In this document: piece after piece, positions 9,747 through 20,071 of the stretch
Position numbering within the stretch: position 1 is the first letter of the stretch
Layout of the letters: each line of letters starts with the position of its first letter
Assembly (NCBI RefSeq): GCF_016906535.1
Contig: NC_057382.1
Span: 1,054,001 to 1,118,000, forward strand
Direction of reading: 5' to 3'
Origin: Rhizoctonia solani
Taxonomy: Eukaryota; Basidiomycota; Agaricomycetes; Cantharellales; Ceratobasidiaceae
Length of the DNA stretch: 64,000 nt
Position numbers and translations under genes: made by a program
The notes under the pieces: generated by a model
The model's database searches: none
What the model saw: only the letters and a program-made list of their open reading frames with translations
What the model was told of the DNA's origin: nothing

Positions 9747-11268
9747 TGTTAAGAGTCGTGTAAGTACAGGAGTAAGAAAGAATTACTATATACAAAATGT
9801 ATATGAGAATAACTAAGAACTAGTATTAAGAATCAGAATATATGCACAGAATATATGCACAATATAGGCTAGGTTATCAGGAATAACAACTCCTAACAAA
9901 TAGTCTAGCAACTATGAAGTGCAGGTGGTTGGTTATGTATAGTACCTTAGACTAATGTTACTTAAGCCTAAGTGACTAAGGGTATGTATACTTAAGGTCT
10001 CTAGGATAGTACCTTAAGTAAGAGGGTTACCTGACTAATGTACAGGATTTATAGGATTTGCCTAATAAGTATAGGACTTATATATGCTTAAGTAAGACTT
10101 AAGACTTATGGGGTTTACCTAAAATATATCTAGGATTTATGAGATATTGTAGATAAAGCTATCTACAATATAAGGGGTATGGTGGATTGAAACACTATCA
10201 CTCAATCACAACAATCCTTACAGTATTGTCGCACTATACTCAATGTTGAACTCAACAACTGTGACAGTCAAGGGGCACAGGGTCGCAGTAAGTACACTAA
10301 TAGGTTACCCTGTGTCTGTTGGGACTGGCCTATGGTCTTAGTGCGCCGAATAACCTCCTATGCTATTTACAGTGAGTCAATCACTAAAGTAAATGCGCAG
10401 ATAAGCTGTTAAAGGCTTGTGTGTATATGTCAATATATAAGAGTAAAAGTAGGATGCATTAGAAGCGTCTTCACAGGGTCCTTTTATACCCTGAGAAGGC
10501 GCACAAACAAGTATATACATGATTGATACCAAGAGGGGGTACAGGAGGTACATGTGGCAACTGAAACACTTGAGGGAGCCGATACCTTGGTACATAGTAA
10601 ACAAACAACAGATCCTAATATTTGCCCCAAGGCAATGTTTGCCCCAAGGCAGTATTTACCTGTGTGGGTCCTTAGATGTCCCAAGGCTAAGTGTTTCATC
10701 CTTGGAGTAAACAGTCCCAAAGGTAGGATACCTCTGCATTGGGTACTTACAGTAAATGGGGCATAACTCTACCAAATGTTGTCCGTTTTGGGAGTTTGAC
10801 CCAGCGTTCTGGAGCGCGCAAACATGCGCACCTAAGCGCAAGCGATTCGGCAGTGTGGGATGCCCGGGTGATGGAGAAAAGGCGCATTTAGTGCGTCGGC
10901 GCTTAAGGGCTGATTAAGCGCCGGAGCACTTGCCTATGCGACAGGGGGGACCCTGAATATTTCTGTGTGTAGCCACAAGATAGAATCTTGAATAATAAAT
11001 ACTACAAACAAGAGAAATATTACTTGTTACTGTTTATCTACTCAGCTGAATTTATATATATTTAAATGAGTGAGAAAACAGCATATATGCAAAAGGCATT
11101 GCATATTAAGGGTATTCCTGGGGTTTGTAGGTTTTGTAAAGGTCACTATTGGATAGAGGGACCTTGAAAACCTTAGTTCGCATCTTTATCTCATTTATTT
11201 ACTGTGAGATTACTAGTGTAATTAATAAAATAAGTACAGATTAAAGAAGAAATGTCATATCCATAACA
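9747..11268 (-). repeat. 5' LTR of the large gypsy element, 1522 bp
   Basis: On the minus strand it starts TGTTATGGATATGAC at 11268 and ends CTCTTAACA at 9747, giving TG...CA ends with a short TGTTA/TAACA inverted repeat. The PBS follows directly, and the coding sequence of a different element begins at the outer edge, which fixes both boundaries. The interior is AT-rich with small internal repeats (for example the doubled ATATATGCACA near 9840-9865 and a TTTGCCCCAAGGCA duplication near 10620-10650). No long reading frame. The partner LTR is outside the window. Confidence 0.8.
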
Positions 11269-11270
11269 GG

Positions 11271-12155
11271 TTGCCAGTCAGAACAATATCGGACAGGGGA
11301 ACTACGTTCACCGGAAAATTCCTAAGGGCACTCTACCAACGCCTCGGAGTGAAACCATCCTTCTCATCAGCGTACCACCCGGAGTCAGACGGGCAAACAG
11401 AAAGGGTGAACCAGTTCATCGAGTTTTACCTAAGATCGTACGTTGCAGCGGACCACTCAGATTGGGCTTCCTGGCTACCACTAGCGGAATATGCCTACAA
11501 CAACGCCAAGCACTCCGCCACGGGAAAGACACCCTTTGAGTTAGTTTTTGGGCGAAACCCCGTCATGAACCCGTCCAACATTCCAGCAAACGTTCCAGAA
11601 GCCGACCAAGTGGCAGATACCCTGGCAAAAGAATGGAAGGAAGCGGAGGCAGCCCTGAGGATGAGTAAGGAAAAGATGTCTGGGAACAAAGGGACGATAC
11701 CAGTATACTCAATTGGAGAAAAAGTCTGGTTGGATGGAAAGAACGTAGAACTTAGGACGAATTCCAACAAATTAGACCCCAAGCGACTAGGACCCTTTGA
11801 GGTATTAGAGAAGGTATCCAGTCACGCGTACCGCCTCAAACTACCAGAGACCCTCAAAATCCATGACGTATTTTATGTGGGATTGTTATCCAAGGCTCAC
11901 GAATCCCCCAGTCAGCCATTCCCAGATAGACCGCCCCCGGAGACAATAGAAGGGGAGGAGGAATACGAGGTGGAACAAATCATTGACTCCAGGAGACAAC
12001 GAGGAAAATGGTTTTACCTAATCAAATGGAAGGGTTATGGCCCCAAAGACAATTCCTGGGAACCGGAAGAACTCCTAGAAAACAGCCAAGAGGAGATCCA
12101 ACGCTTCAACAAGTCGCGACTGAAAAAGGCTCGTGACTCCGCCAAGAGCCTTTAA
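11271..12155 (+). CDS. Gypsy pol C-terminal part: integrase core end plus chromodomain (truncated by insertion)
   Basis: 294 codons open from the insertion boundary. The frame begins inside the integrase catalytic core (SDRGTTFTGKF, then AYHPESDGQTE carrying the catalytic Glu), continues through the GKTPFELVFG-type region and the C-terminal integrase fold (KLDPKRLGPFEV), and ends with a chromodomain (EYEVEQIIDS ... LIKWKGYGPKDNSWEPEE). The organisation is Tf2-like. The N-terminal zinc finger and first catalytic Asp are absent because the other element cut the gene. There is no true start codon, so it is probably not expressed as it stands. Confidence 0.9.
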   Translation: MPVRTISDRGTTFTGKFLRALYQRLGVKPSFSSAYHPESDGQTERVNQFIEFYLRSYVAADHSDWASWLPLAEYAYNNAKHSATGKTPFELVFGRNPVMNPSNIPANVPEADQVADTLAKEWKEAEAALRMSKEKMSGNKGTIPVYSIGEKVWLDGKNVELRTNSNKLDPKRLGPFEVLEKVSSHAYRLKLPETLKIHDVFYVGLLSKAHESPSQPFPDRPPPETIEGEEEYEVEQIIDSRRQRGKWFYLIKWKGYGPKDNSWEPEELLENSQEEIQRFNKSRLKKARDSAKSL

Positions 12156-12163
12156 GGGGGGGG
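12154..12163 (+). other. Polypurine tract of the second gypsy element
   Basis: AAGGGGGGGG directly after the pol stop and three bases before the LTR start TGTTATAACC. This is the usual plus-strand priming position. Confidence 0.7.
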
Positions 12164-12166
12164 CAA

Positions 12167-12726
12167 TGTTATAACCTCCTAACATATACCATCAGACTCG
12201 CACGATTTTTCTGATAATTTTAGTATTTTTTACGGACTTAATATCTTTTGTTTTTCGATCACGTGATCTCGGCGCTTATCATGCCGAGATGCCGCGCCGA
12301 GATGCCGTGCCAAGGGCGCTTAGGGCTAATCCACGCTTCTGCGCAGCCCGCAGCACGCTTCTCTTTTCACACGAACTCTTCTTTTCCCATACGCACTGAC
12401 CATGTAAATATTGTACTCTTGTCTATATATACAGCAGGGAAATCGCTTGGAGACCCCAAGTTGATTTTACCTCGTCTCTTACTCATTAGAGGAGGATATC
12501 AGAAGCCAGCTAAGTAGCCGGCCTTAGTTATCCCAGAAGTTACCCCTTATATTCACTCACCACACCTCCCAGGCCTAAGGCCCCTTTGTCGACAGTAGTT
12601 AGTAGTAGAGCGCCTTAAGCGCTAAGTAGTATAGCCTTAGAGTAGATTACTTAAGCAGTGTCTGTAGTAGTTACGGCCTTAAGCGCCCACCACTAGCGAG
12701 TACCCACCTTACAGTGGTGTACGACA
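12167..12726 (+). repeat. 3' LTR of the second gypsy element, about 560 bp
   Basis: Starts TGTTATAACCTCC three bases after the purine tract and ends GTGTACGACA at 12726, exactly where the long palindrome starts. TG...CA ends are present. A TATATATA stretch near 12423 may be the LTR promoter. The 5' LTR is not in the window, so the right edge is inferred from the ACGACA end and the change in sequence character. Confidence 0.7.
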
Positions 12727-13802
12727 GTGAGTGTCCCATTTGTTTTGCCAATTGTACTTGAAAAGTCAGTGTCCTGTAAATTTTGTGCTCCCAAGCCATT
12801 TCCTGGACAATTCTTGTCAAACAAAAGTGCAAAAGGACTGAGAAGTAGGCCTAGTACCTATTTGCAGAATATTAGCACCCAAAACAAAGCCTGTGCTACT
12901 AAAACCAGCTAACTTCAAGAGTTCACATCCTCACCCCCTCTTGCCATGCTACTCTATAACAAGCAAATGAAATAACCCAAGATGCTACTGACACATACAG
13001 AGAGAGGTGATAAGTGTATGTGCCTGAATAAAACAGGATTTGAGGAATAAAAAAATGCATGAGAGGCAGAAAAGCACAGACTTGCTAGAAGCATCTTAAG
13101 TGCATCAGTCATAGCATATGGAAAAAGAAGTGCCAGAGGTCCTAAACATAGCAGAAGTGTGCATTATGTACCAGTGAGTATGTGTACAAGATCTCAAGCT
13201 TATAGCTCTAAAGCCTCAGGAGCAATGGACCATGCATGTTCACAGAGCCCACTTACCATAAAAAATAAGGGACATTGTGGGTATTTCTGAGTTGCATGGT
13301 CCATTGCTCCTGAGGCTTTAGAGCTATAAGCTTGAGATCTTGTACACATACTCACTGGTACATAATGCACACTTCTGCTATGTTTAGGACCTCTGGCACT
13401 TCTTTTTCCATATGCTATGACTGATGCACTTAAGATGCTTCTAGCAAGTCTGTGCTTTTCTGCCTCTCATGCATTTTTTATTCCTCAAATCCTGTTTTAT
13501 TCAGGCACATACACTTATCACCTCTCTCTGTATGTGTCAGTAGCATCTTGGGTTATTTCATTTGCTTGTTATAGAGTAGCATGGCAAGAGGGGGTGAGGA
13601 TGTGAACTCTTGAAGTTAGCTGGTTTTAGTAGCACAGGCTTTGTTTTGGGTGCTAATATTCTGCAAATAGGTACTAGGCCTACTTCTCAGTCCTTTTGCA
13701 CTTTTTGTTTGACAAGAATTGTCCAGGAAATGGCTTGGGAGCACAAAATTTACAGGACACTGACTTTTCAAGTACAATTGGCAAAACAAATGGGACACTC
13801 AC
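12727..13802. repeat. Large near-perfect inverted repeat: two 510-bp arms around a 56-bp spacer
   Basis: Left arm 12727-13236 (starts GTGAGTGTCCCATTTG) is the reverse complement of the right arm 13293-13802 (ends CAAATGGGACACTCAC). By eye I found only single-base length differences in homopolymers: AAAA versus AAAAA near 12827, and seven A versus six T near 13060 and 13475. The 56-bp spacer (13237-13292) is unrelated on the two sides. Neither arm has a convincing gene; the 60-90 codon frames in it mirror each other. The left arm begins exactly at the LTR end, so the gypsy element probably landed in or beside the palindrome. Confidence 0.9.
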
Positions 13803-14883
13803 AATCACACATTGGTTCATATCTACAGCTGTACTTATCCAATCTCTCTCATATTTTGCACTTGGATGTATCATGTACATAGTAATACTTTTTATTAGTA
13901 GATGTATTCTACATATCTTAACCATTTTCAAGCAATGACTACTTTCCTGTATCACAGTCACATGTCCCATTTGATTTGTGGCCTAGTGTATATACAATGT
14001 ACTACACGAATTCTCGTAGCTGTTGAGTTTTGCTTGTTGTTGCTGTGACCAAAGCCTGATTTCCCTATGTACCCAAATAGGTCTAACCAGAAACGCTCCA
14101 ACCTTGCACCCCAGTGCCCCATAAGCCGACCCCCCTGTCTCATTGTGATGCGCACCGAAAATACCTCTGGCCACTTAGTTATCTTGATTTCCTGGTGCTC
14201 TATTCGGTTTGAAAAAGCTTAAAGTCACTTCCCAACGAAATCGTCTATTTCTCCAAAAGGATCACTTAACTCCAGAACTCTCCAGAGCGCTCCGGAGATC
14301 TCTAGAGATCTCTAGAGCAAACATCTCCAAACATCTCCAGCGTCCTCTGGAGCACCTCAGAGCTAAGTCGCCTTATTGGAAAACCCTGGGGAACTTCAGA
14401 GAAGATGGGGATTTAATTGAGAAGCTATAAGCAAGCTTATCATTACTTAAGTATGATGATGGAGATCAAAGGTATTACGATGGGTACAGTACAGAGGATA
14501 CAGAAACTGATTACTACCAACGATCAGTTCACGACTTTGTTCACTCGTCACGCGTATTCGCTACAAAGAGGCTTCATCACCAGCACGGTGAAACCCGGAA
14601 GTGCGGATTTTTTTTTGAACATAAACTTGAAAATCCGCGCTTTATGCGGAGTGTCAGCAAATCTGACATATCATTTTAATTCGCTCTCCCAGTGTATCAC
14701 CCCCTTGGGTTCTGTGGTGCGGGCCCTTGGCAAAATCCGGATGCGATGCGAATCTCTAGTACTTTTAGGGATTATCATAGCTCTTAGGCTCTCTGAGCTT
14801 TCTCGACTCCGCGCTTTAATTGTGACAGGTGAGCTGCAGCGCGGAGGCGCTCATCTGCTATGCTTTGACCGAAGAGCGGAGGT
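13803..14883. other. Non-coding stretch between palindrome and LINE
   Basis: No frame with recognisable protein content. The 210-codon frame starting at 14417 runs into the LINE in the wrong frame and is not convincing. 14270-14365 is packed with short self-complementary motifs (CTCCAGAGCGCTCCGGAG, AGATCTCTAGAGATCTCT, CCTCTGGAG); a related CCTCAGAGCGCTCTGGAG occurs near 42752, so it may be part of a dispersed repeat. Confidence 0.5.
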
Positions 14884-14898
14884 TGCTAGTCACGTGGC
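14884..14898 (+). repeat. Target-site duplication, left copy (LINE 1)
   Basis: TGCTAGTCACGTGGC, identical to 15461-15475, which directly follows the LINE poly(A). Confidence 0.9.
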
Positions 14899-15460
14899 TT
14901 TCAATTCATCACCGGACACGGCTTCTATGGGGCTTACAACGCTCGCTTTCACCCTCACATCGACCCGCAATGCTCATGCGGCGAACCATCACAAACGCCC
15001 GAGCATTTACTCATATTCTGCCCGGATACGGAAAGATTCAGGCACATAATCACTGACATATCGCCTGAACGCTCCTGGGAGGAGATTTTCGGAACACTGC
15101 CGGGACTGGAGGCAGTATCTGAGTTCATACTCAAGTCGGGAATCGGGAAGTGTAGAGATCCGCCGGCAACCGCTCAACCTATGTAGGGCCTTACGCCTAT
15201 GTCCACACGTCCTTACGACCGCTCCATACGCCCTTACGGCCGCCACACCCCCGTCCTTAAGACACACCACTTATCACGCCCTTATGGCCCCTGTAATAGG
15301 TCTTCATGGCCACGCCGTGCTTACTACCTCGCTTGTCGCCCCGCTTTGTTTTCCTTTTACTTCTCTTTCTCGTTCTGTTTCTCTTAGCATAGTTTGCCTC
15401 GGTTCTGTGAGCGGTTTGCCTTGTTTCGCATGTAGTTCGTTAAATATGAATAAAAAAAAA
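14899..15460 (+). mobile_element. 5'-truncated LINE (non-LTR retrotransposon) copy 1
   Basis: About 562 bp. From 14899 one frame reads the C-terminal end of a LINE ORF2, including a zinc-knuckle-like CSCGEPSQTPEHLLIFC motif, and stops at 15184-15186 (TAG). A 3' UTR follows, containing GAGCGGTTTGCCTTGTTTCGCATGTAG, then poly(A) at 15452-15460. A perfect 15-bp duplication flanks it. No start codon or RT domain remains, so this is a dead copy made by target-primed reverse transcription. The 3' UTR motif and the end of ORF2 (GLEAV ... GIG) recur at 31455-31786. Confidence 0.88.
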
Positions 15461-15475
15461 TGCTAGTCACGTGGC
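15461..15475 (+). repeat. Target-site duplication, right copy (LINE 1)
   Basis: TGCTAGTCACGTGGC directly after poly(A); identical to 14884-14898. Confidence 0.9.
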
Positions 15476-15499
15476 CATCTCACATAACTCCGTCTTTAC

Positions 15500-16077
15500 T
15501 AGGGACTAAAACGGATCGCGGTTAACCGGGTAAACCCGCGGTGGATCTTGCATTCCCAAACCGCGCCGGTTAGGCGGTCATCACGGTTAACTGACAATAT
15601 CTACCCGCGATCTGCCACAGCCACGGTCATTAACCGGACTGTGGTGCGGGTCGCTGCGGGTTGGAGCGAGCGCTGCTCGGCGGAGATTTTTGCGTCGGTG
15701 CTTTGTTGAATCCGTAATGGCTCATGTAATCATCCTTATAAAATTGATTATATGTGCAGTATAAAATCTGGTGCCGCTGCGGCTTGTTTGTTAAGTCGAT
15801 ACATATCATATATCATGTATAATATCTTGTGAACTATCTCGGTTTCTCATTATATGTACTAATGCATCCTTCCACCCCATATTCAAGTACTCTATGCAAG
15901 CGTACCGTACCAGGCGGACCTGTTCGTCAGCGCATAAAGCGCCATAAGAGAATTAACGCAGCGTCCAATGCAGAGGCCCGGATGGCAACAGGTTCATGGC
16001 ACAATACATCTCTTCTCCCGGGTGTTTTGTATACAACTCATATTTTAGAAAAGCTAGTTTGACCGTTTTAGTCCCTA
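15500..16077. mobile_element. Non-autonomous hAT-type element (MITE), 578 bp
   Basis: Terminal inverted repeats TAGGGACTAAAACGG (15500-15514) and CCGTTTTAGTCCCTA (16063-16077) are flanked by a perfect 8-bp duplication GTCTTTAC (15492-15499 and 16078-16085). An 8-bp duplication with TAGGG-type ends is the hAT signature. There is no transposase frame. A GC-rich subterminal region with CGCGGTTAACCGG-like palindromes lies near the left end. Confidence 0.9.
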
Positions 16078-16085
16078 GTCTTTAC

Positions 16086-19000
16086 CACCTTGAGTAATGC
16101 ACCGAGCACGACACTCATATATGACTCCGCATCTAGGTCCCGCCCACCATCCCTATCAACGACACAGATCACCGCTCATGGTTCTCTGCCACCCCAAGCC
16201 TTCGATCCGGACAGTTGGAGGCTGTGGATCGGAGCCTGCGGAGACCCACGAGCCTAGTCTTGCGCGAAGGATGCGACGGCTGAGTGACGCGGCCACGTGA
16301 TCATTGGATGTTGGTCGTTGCCTACCACATCCCATAGCGCGTTCGGTCTATCGACGCGCCCTTTCTCTTTTTAAGTCCCACCCACCATCCCTGAGTCCAC
16401 GCATATATGAATATGCATTGGTGTGTGTTGCTGTCGCTAGGGATGGCCCACCCGCCCGCGAGTGCTGGCTCGCGTCCGGGTGCCCCAGACCCCCCATCCG
16501 GTACATATGTGCGCTGGATCGCCCAGACCAAACTGGTACCTGGCGACAGATCATATCGTGCATGTCTCACGACCGCCAGAGCACCGGAGCGTAAGACACT
16601 GTCTTGCGTGGCCCGGCCGACACCCCCCGGCCGCCTTTGGCGGCCCCGGGCCGTACCACTCGTACCACGTCGAGAGCCATAAGACACTTGTAACCATGAT
16701 CGCTTATATGTAAACACTCGAATTCACTTATATACACACATGAGCATATATCAAGACAAGGCCGAAAGTTAGGTTAAGTAATTCGCATTCAAAATGTTAT
16801 AGATATACAATCATTTCAGCGGGAACAATAAGGCGAAGATTTCTCACTCTTGGATTAAAGTTTTCAAGTTTATAAAGATTAGCATTGTATGTCTGGGCAG
16901 CGACTGCTACTCACACGATTGAGTCAGTGAGCTTAGTATTTGGTCTACCGCCCTCGGGGGTGGAGTGAACACACAGATTTTAATTTTCCAAGAATAACAA
17001 AACCGAACCTTGATATGGGATACCAGCTGTGGGGTGAAAACTGAGCATATCACACATGGCAGTTCTTGCTGAACACCCTCAAAGCGTAATATGCATCGGC
17101 CAGGGGAAACCGAGCGCTCCGGATCCGGGTGTCACAAGGGTTAACTAACAGCAAGTTCCTGAGTTACCAGAATGCCAGGCACAAAAAGCACGGTCTCAGA
17201 ATATCCTACTCGGCACTCGCGAGCTCCGGTCCATGGATTGAAGTGCTTGCTGGAGGGAAAGCAGGGACGTGATATTTGAATGATTAGTGTAACTTCCATA
17301 AACAGACAGGGTGTTGATGTACATAAGTGGTATTGCTCTCGTGTTAAGATAAGAGCTTGGTCACGGTGAATAGTTGTGCTTCAATTCATCGAGATCCGGA
17401 TTGATTCGGAAACCGAACAATCGAACAATCGAACAATCGCTGGTGTTAGCTATTATCAATTTGAGCAAGTTCAGTAGCATATCTGAGCTTGCCCTATAAA
17501 CGCAAACTAATTAATTATTAACGGGCGCTCATAAATAAAGGAAACGCTAGATCTATAGACGGTGGAGTAGGGGGCACACGGGGGTATGCTCCCCAGACGC
17601 ATGTATATAGCACGTACTCGCATGCACAGAGACCCATCCCTTCCACCGCTACACATCCCCGTCTCCAATGGCTATGGTCTCTGAATTGATAGACTACTGT
17701 CAGAGAGTTTGGTGCCAACCACCAGAAATGGTGATTCGTGATTCTATTGTGCGTAAGCACTTAAGTATAGAATCACTGCTACTTAGTCAGGACATTGTAA
17801 GGAATGCACGATATTCGTATATTAACTCCATTATATGCGATCCCCTTACATAATCAAGTCGGCAACGCTCACCCGACTTACCACCTCGGCCCACTCTCGT
17901 TTCCGTATTGTTTGTATCTGATTTCTAACTATATACTCTCGTTTGGATTATTCCGCTTACTCATGTACGAACCCCGTTGACCTTATAAGGTCCCGGGGGG
18001 ATTCTCTAAAAACTGTCTTTACTTTGGAACCACAACAATCGAGTGTTTTACGGATTGTCATTACCTCGGCGACACGGTCGCCATCGACGTTCGTATTTAC
18101 AGTAGTGGACAATAAGTAAAACCTCACAGACATAGTACAAACCAAGACCCGTACAAAATATTAACCTATTCTCTGCCCGCTCGTTTGTGTTGGCTACAAG
18201 GCCCAGACCGGTGAGGTTTAGGGAGTTCCCGCTGTTGCGAAGTAGCGAGAGTAGACCGGGGTATTCGACCGCGAGACTGGCTCTTGGGCGAGCGTACCAA
18301 ACCAGCTCTCACGACCTTGCGGGATGGTGAGCGGGGTAAAAGCGACATACAAGGGCGTGCCGCGGTACTCGGCGTGTGAGGCCGGATGGTGGAGGAGGTC
18401 GAGCGCAGTCAACACAGTCGGTAGTCATATGCCTCGTTTCATGCTCGGGCTAAGTCGCTGTTTTACTGCTGCGCGGTGCGCGGGGCTTCGTTGTAAAACG
18501 TCCATTCTTTTTCCAGTGTACTGTATAATGAGCCTCACGATTATGGAAAATTTGCGCTTTTGAGTTTCACTGTGAACTCCATCAATGTGTTCAGGAAAGC
18601 GTTAAATTAGACCCTATGATGCCAGAGGGGGAGTTCGAGGTAGAGACTCTTGTTGTTATCTTTGCCTCTTTCATGCTCCTTTTAGACATTTTTGGTAAAT
18701 TATATGCTCCAATCCGTCTCTTCGGCTCTTTTTCGTTCTTTTTCCTTTGTAAAGAGAAAAGAGTTGCCACCTTCGTCCTGATACAATAACATGCGCATCC
18801 CCCTGACCATGACCACACGTTAGGCCCGGCGTGGAGCTACTTCTAAACACATTATTGATCAGCGTCAGTTCAAACTCAGTTTCTAGAAATCGAAACAATG
18901 GAGAGCATTGTTTACGGAGTCATGGAATATTCGCGGTCGCCTCAATAATATCGAGGAATGGATCCAGAGTTTAGGTTTTGGGCCTTGGCCCCATCCATGA

Positions 19001-20071
19001 TACACGGTGACAACACCCGAAGGCTTGATCAATAGTCCCGAAAGTCCACGTTTACTTGGTGGACACCTTCACTTGCGATTGACCGCCTCATAGATCTTAT
19101 TTCTGGCGTATTTATTATCCAAGAGTACTCTTGTCTCGTATATTTACCAACGTGATTAACCCGGTAGACATCACACCTGATTCTACAAGCCTAAGTAGAA
19201 CAGGGTCAAAGCTGGACTTTTATGGCAATCTTGTAAATCAACCCGAAGCTAGTAATGGTGCACTGATCAAGCGCCCTTGACTGCTGATTCAGGAGATTTG
19301 AGTCAAATCTACTAAAGCCCTGTAGTCAACACGCAGACTGAGGGCGAAATTCAAGTTCCGCTTACGAGCTTTATGAGTAACTAGGTATTCGCGCTGGTTG
19401 CTCGCAGAGGTGGACATGCGTGGGCATACTGTGCACGTGTATGTGCCACTATGGGGATGTCTGGAACAATTGGATCGTGTTTGAATTAGTGCACCAAGCC
19501 TGGAGTGATACTCTAGATTTCATGTGTCATCCTACTGCCGTACGCCACCCACAGGTGGGGCTTGTGAAACCAATAGCCTATACATGTATGGATAATAGAG
19601 TTCAACAAAACCATAATACGATAATATGTTATCCATCTGAAATATCAGCTTCCAAAGCTTTATTGTGTGTACTTAGGGTGAAAGCGTTGGGAATCATAGC
19701 ATTTGCTGTGATACTTATAAAGTTATAAATAATCGATTGGGGCTGTGCTCTTCATCGTTGCCTACTTTGCTCCTGAATTACCACTACCCTGTCCCCTCAC
19801 AATACCCGCTTTAGTGTGCTTTTGTTCATTTGATTTTCACACTGCAATCATTCGTTTTATAGCTTGTTGTGAGCTGGTGGCGGAGAATGCGGTGTGACAG
19901 GCGGCCCCAATCATAAATATTGGGATCGCGCCGATCAAATTTCCTTGCCTGGTGCATCGATTGCCCACCTTCTGGTACAAATGTTGAGCCATTCTCATAA
20001 TCTGCAGTACCAGTTCTTCGTCTCTTTCTCTACAGCTAAGCGCAGTTGTAACTTCACCACACATTCCAGTC
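16086..20071. other. Gene-poor intergenic region
   Basis: About 4 kb with no frame that resembles a protein. 16608-16655 is a GC-rich stretch able to fold (GGCCGCCTTTGGCGGCC). 17408-17440 has three tandem copies of GAACAATC. Low-complexity AT segments occur around 16690-16760. I see no RNA gene. Confidence 0.5.

Larger units (their letters stand above)
1..11268 (-). mobile_element. Large Ty3/gypsy LTR retrotransposon, 3' end outside the window
   Basis: Element on the minus strand with, in transcription order, a 1522-bp 5' LTR (11268-9747), a primer-binding site directly after it, a giant gag-protease-RT-RNase H frame (9628-3263), an integrase-chromodomain frame (3167-1155) and an additional spliced gene (951 to beyond position 1). 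At 11269 the sequence changes without a gap into the integrase gene of another gypsy element, so this element inserted there. No LTR copy or flanking part of the host element appears before position 1, so the left end of the window is still inside this element unless it was rearranged. Its length of more than 11.2 kb is large for a fungal gypsy element. It is probably non-autonomous because of a frameshift in RNase H near 3310. Confidence 0.85.
11269..12726 (+). mobile_element. 3' part of a second Ty3/gypsy element, interrupted by the first
   Basis: Plus-strand remnant consisting of the integrase-chromodomain end of pol (11271-12155), a purine tract (12154-12163) and a 560-bp 3' LTR (12167-12726). 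The coding sequence starts abruptly at the edge of the other element's LTR in the middle of the integrase core, so the 5' part of this element must lie on the far left side of the big insertion. The reading frame is undamaged, which suggests it was young when interrupted. Confidence 0.85.

Noticed and set aside
14417..15049. 210-codon plus-strand frame
   Set aside because: Its second half runs through the LINE in a frame different from the recognisable ORF2 end, and its first half has no features.
16138..16220. Similarity of a CGCCCACCATCCC-containing segment to 32003-32080
   Set aside because: Only scattered short matches by eye; not enough to call a repeat without an alignment.
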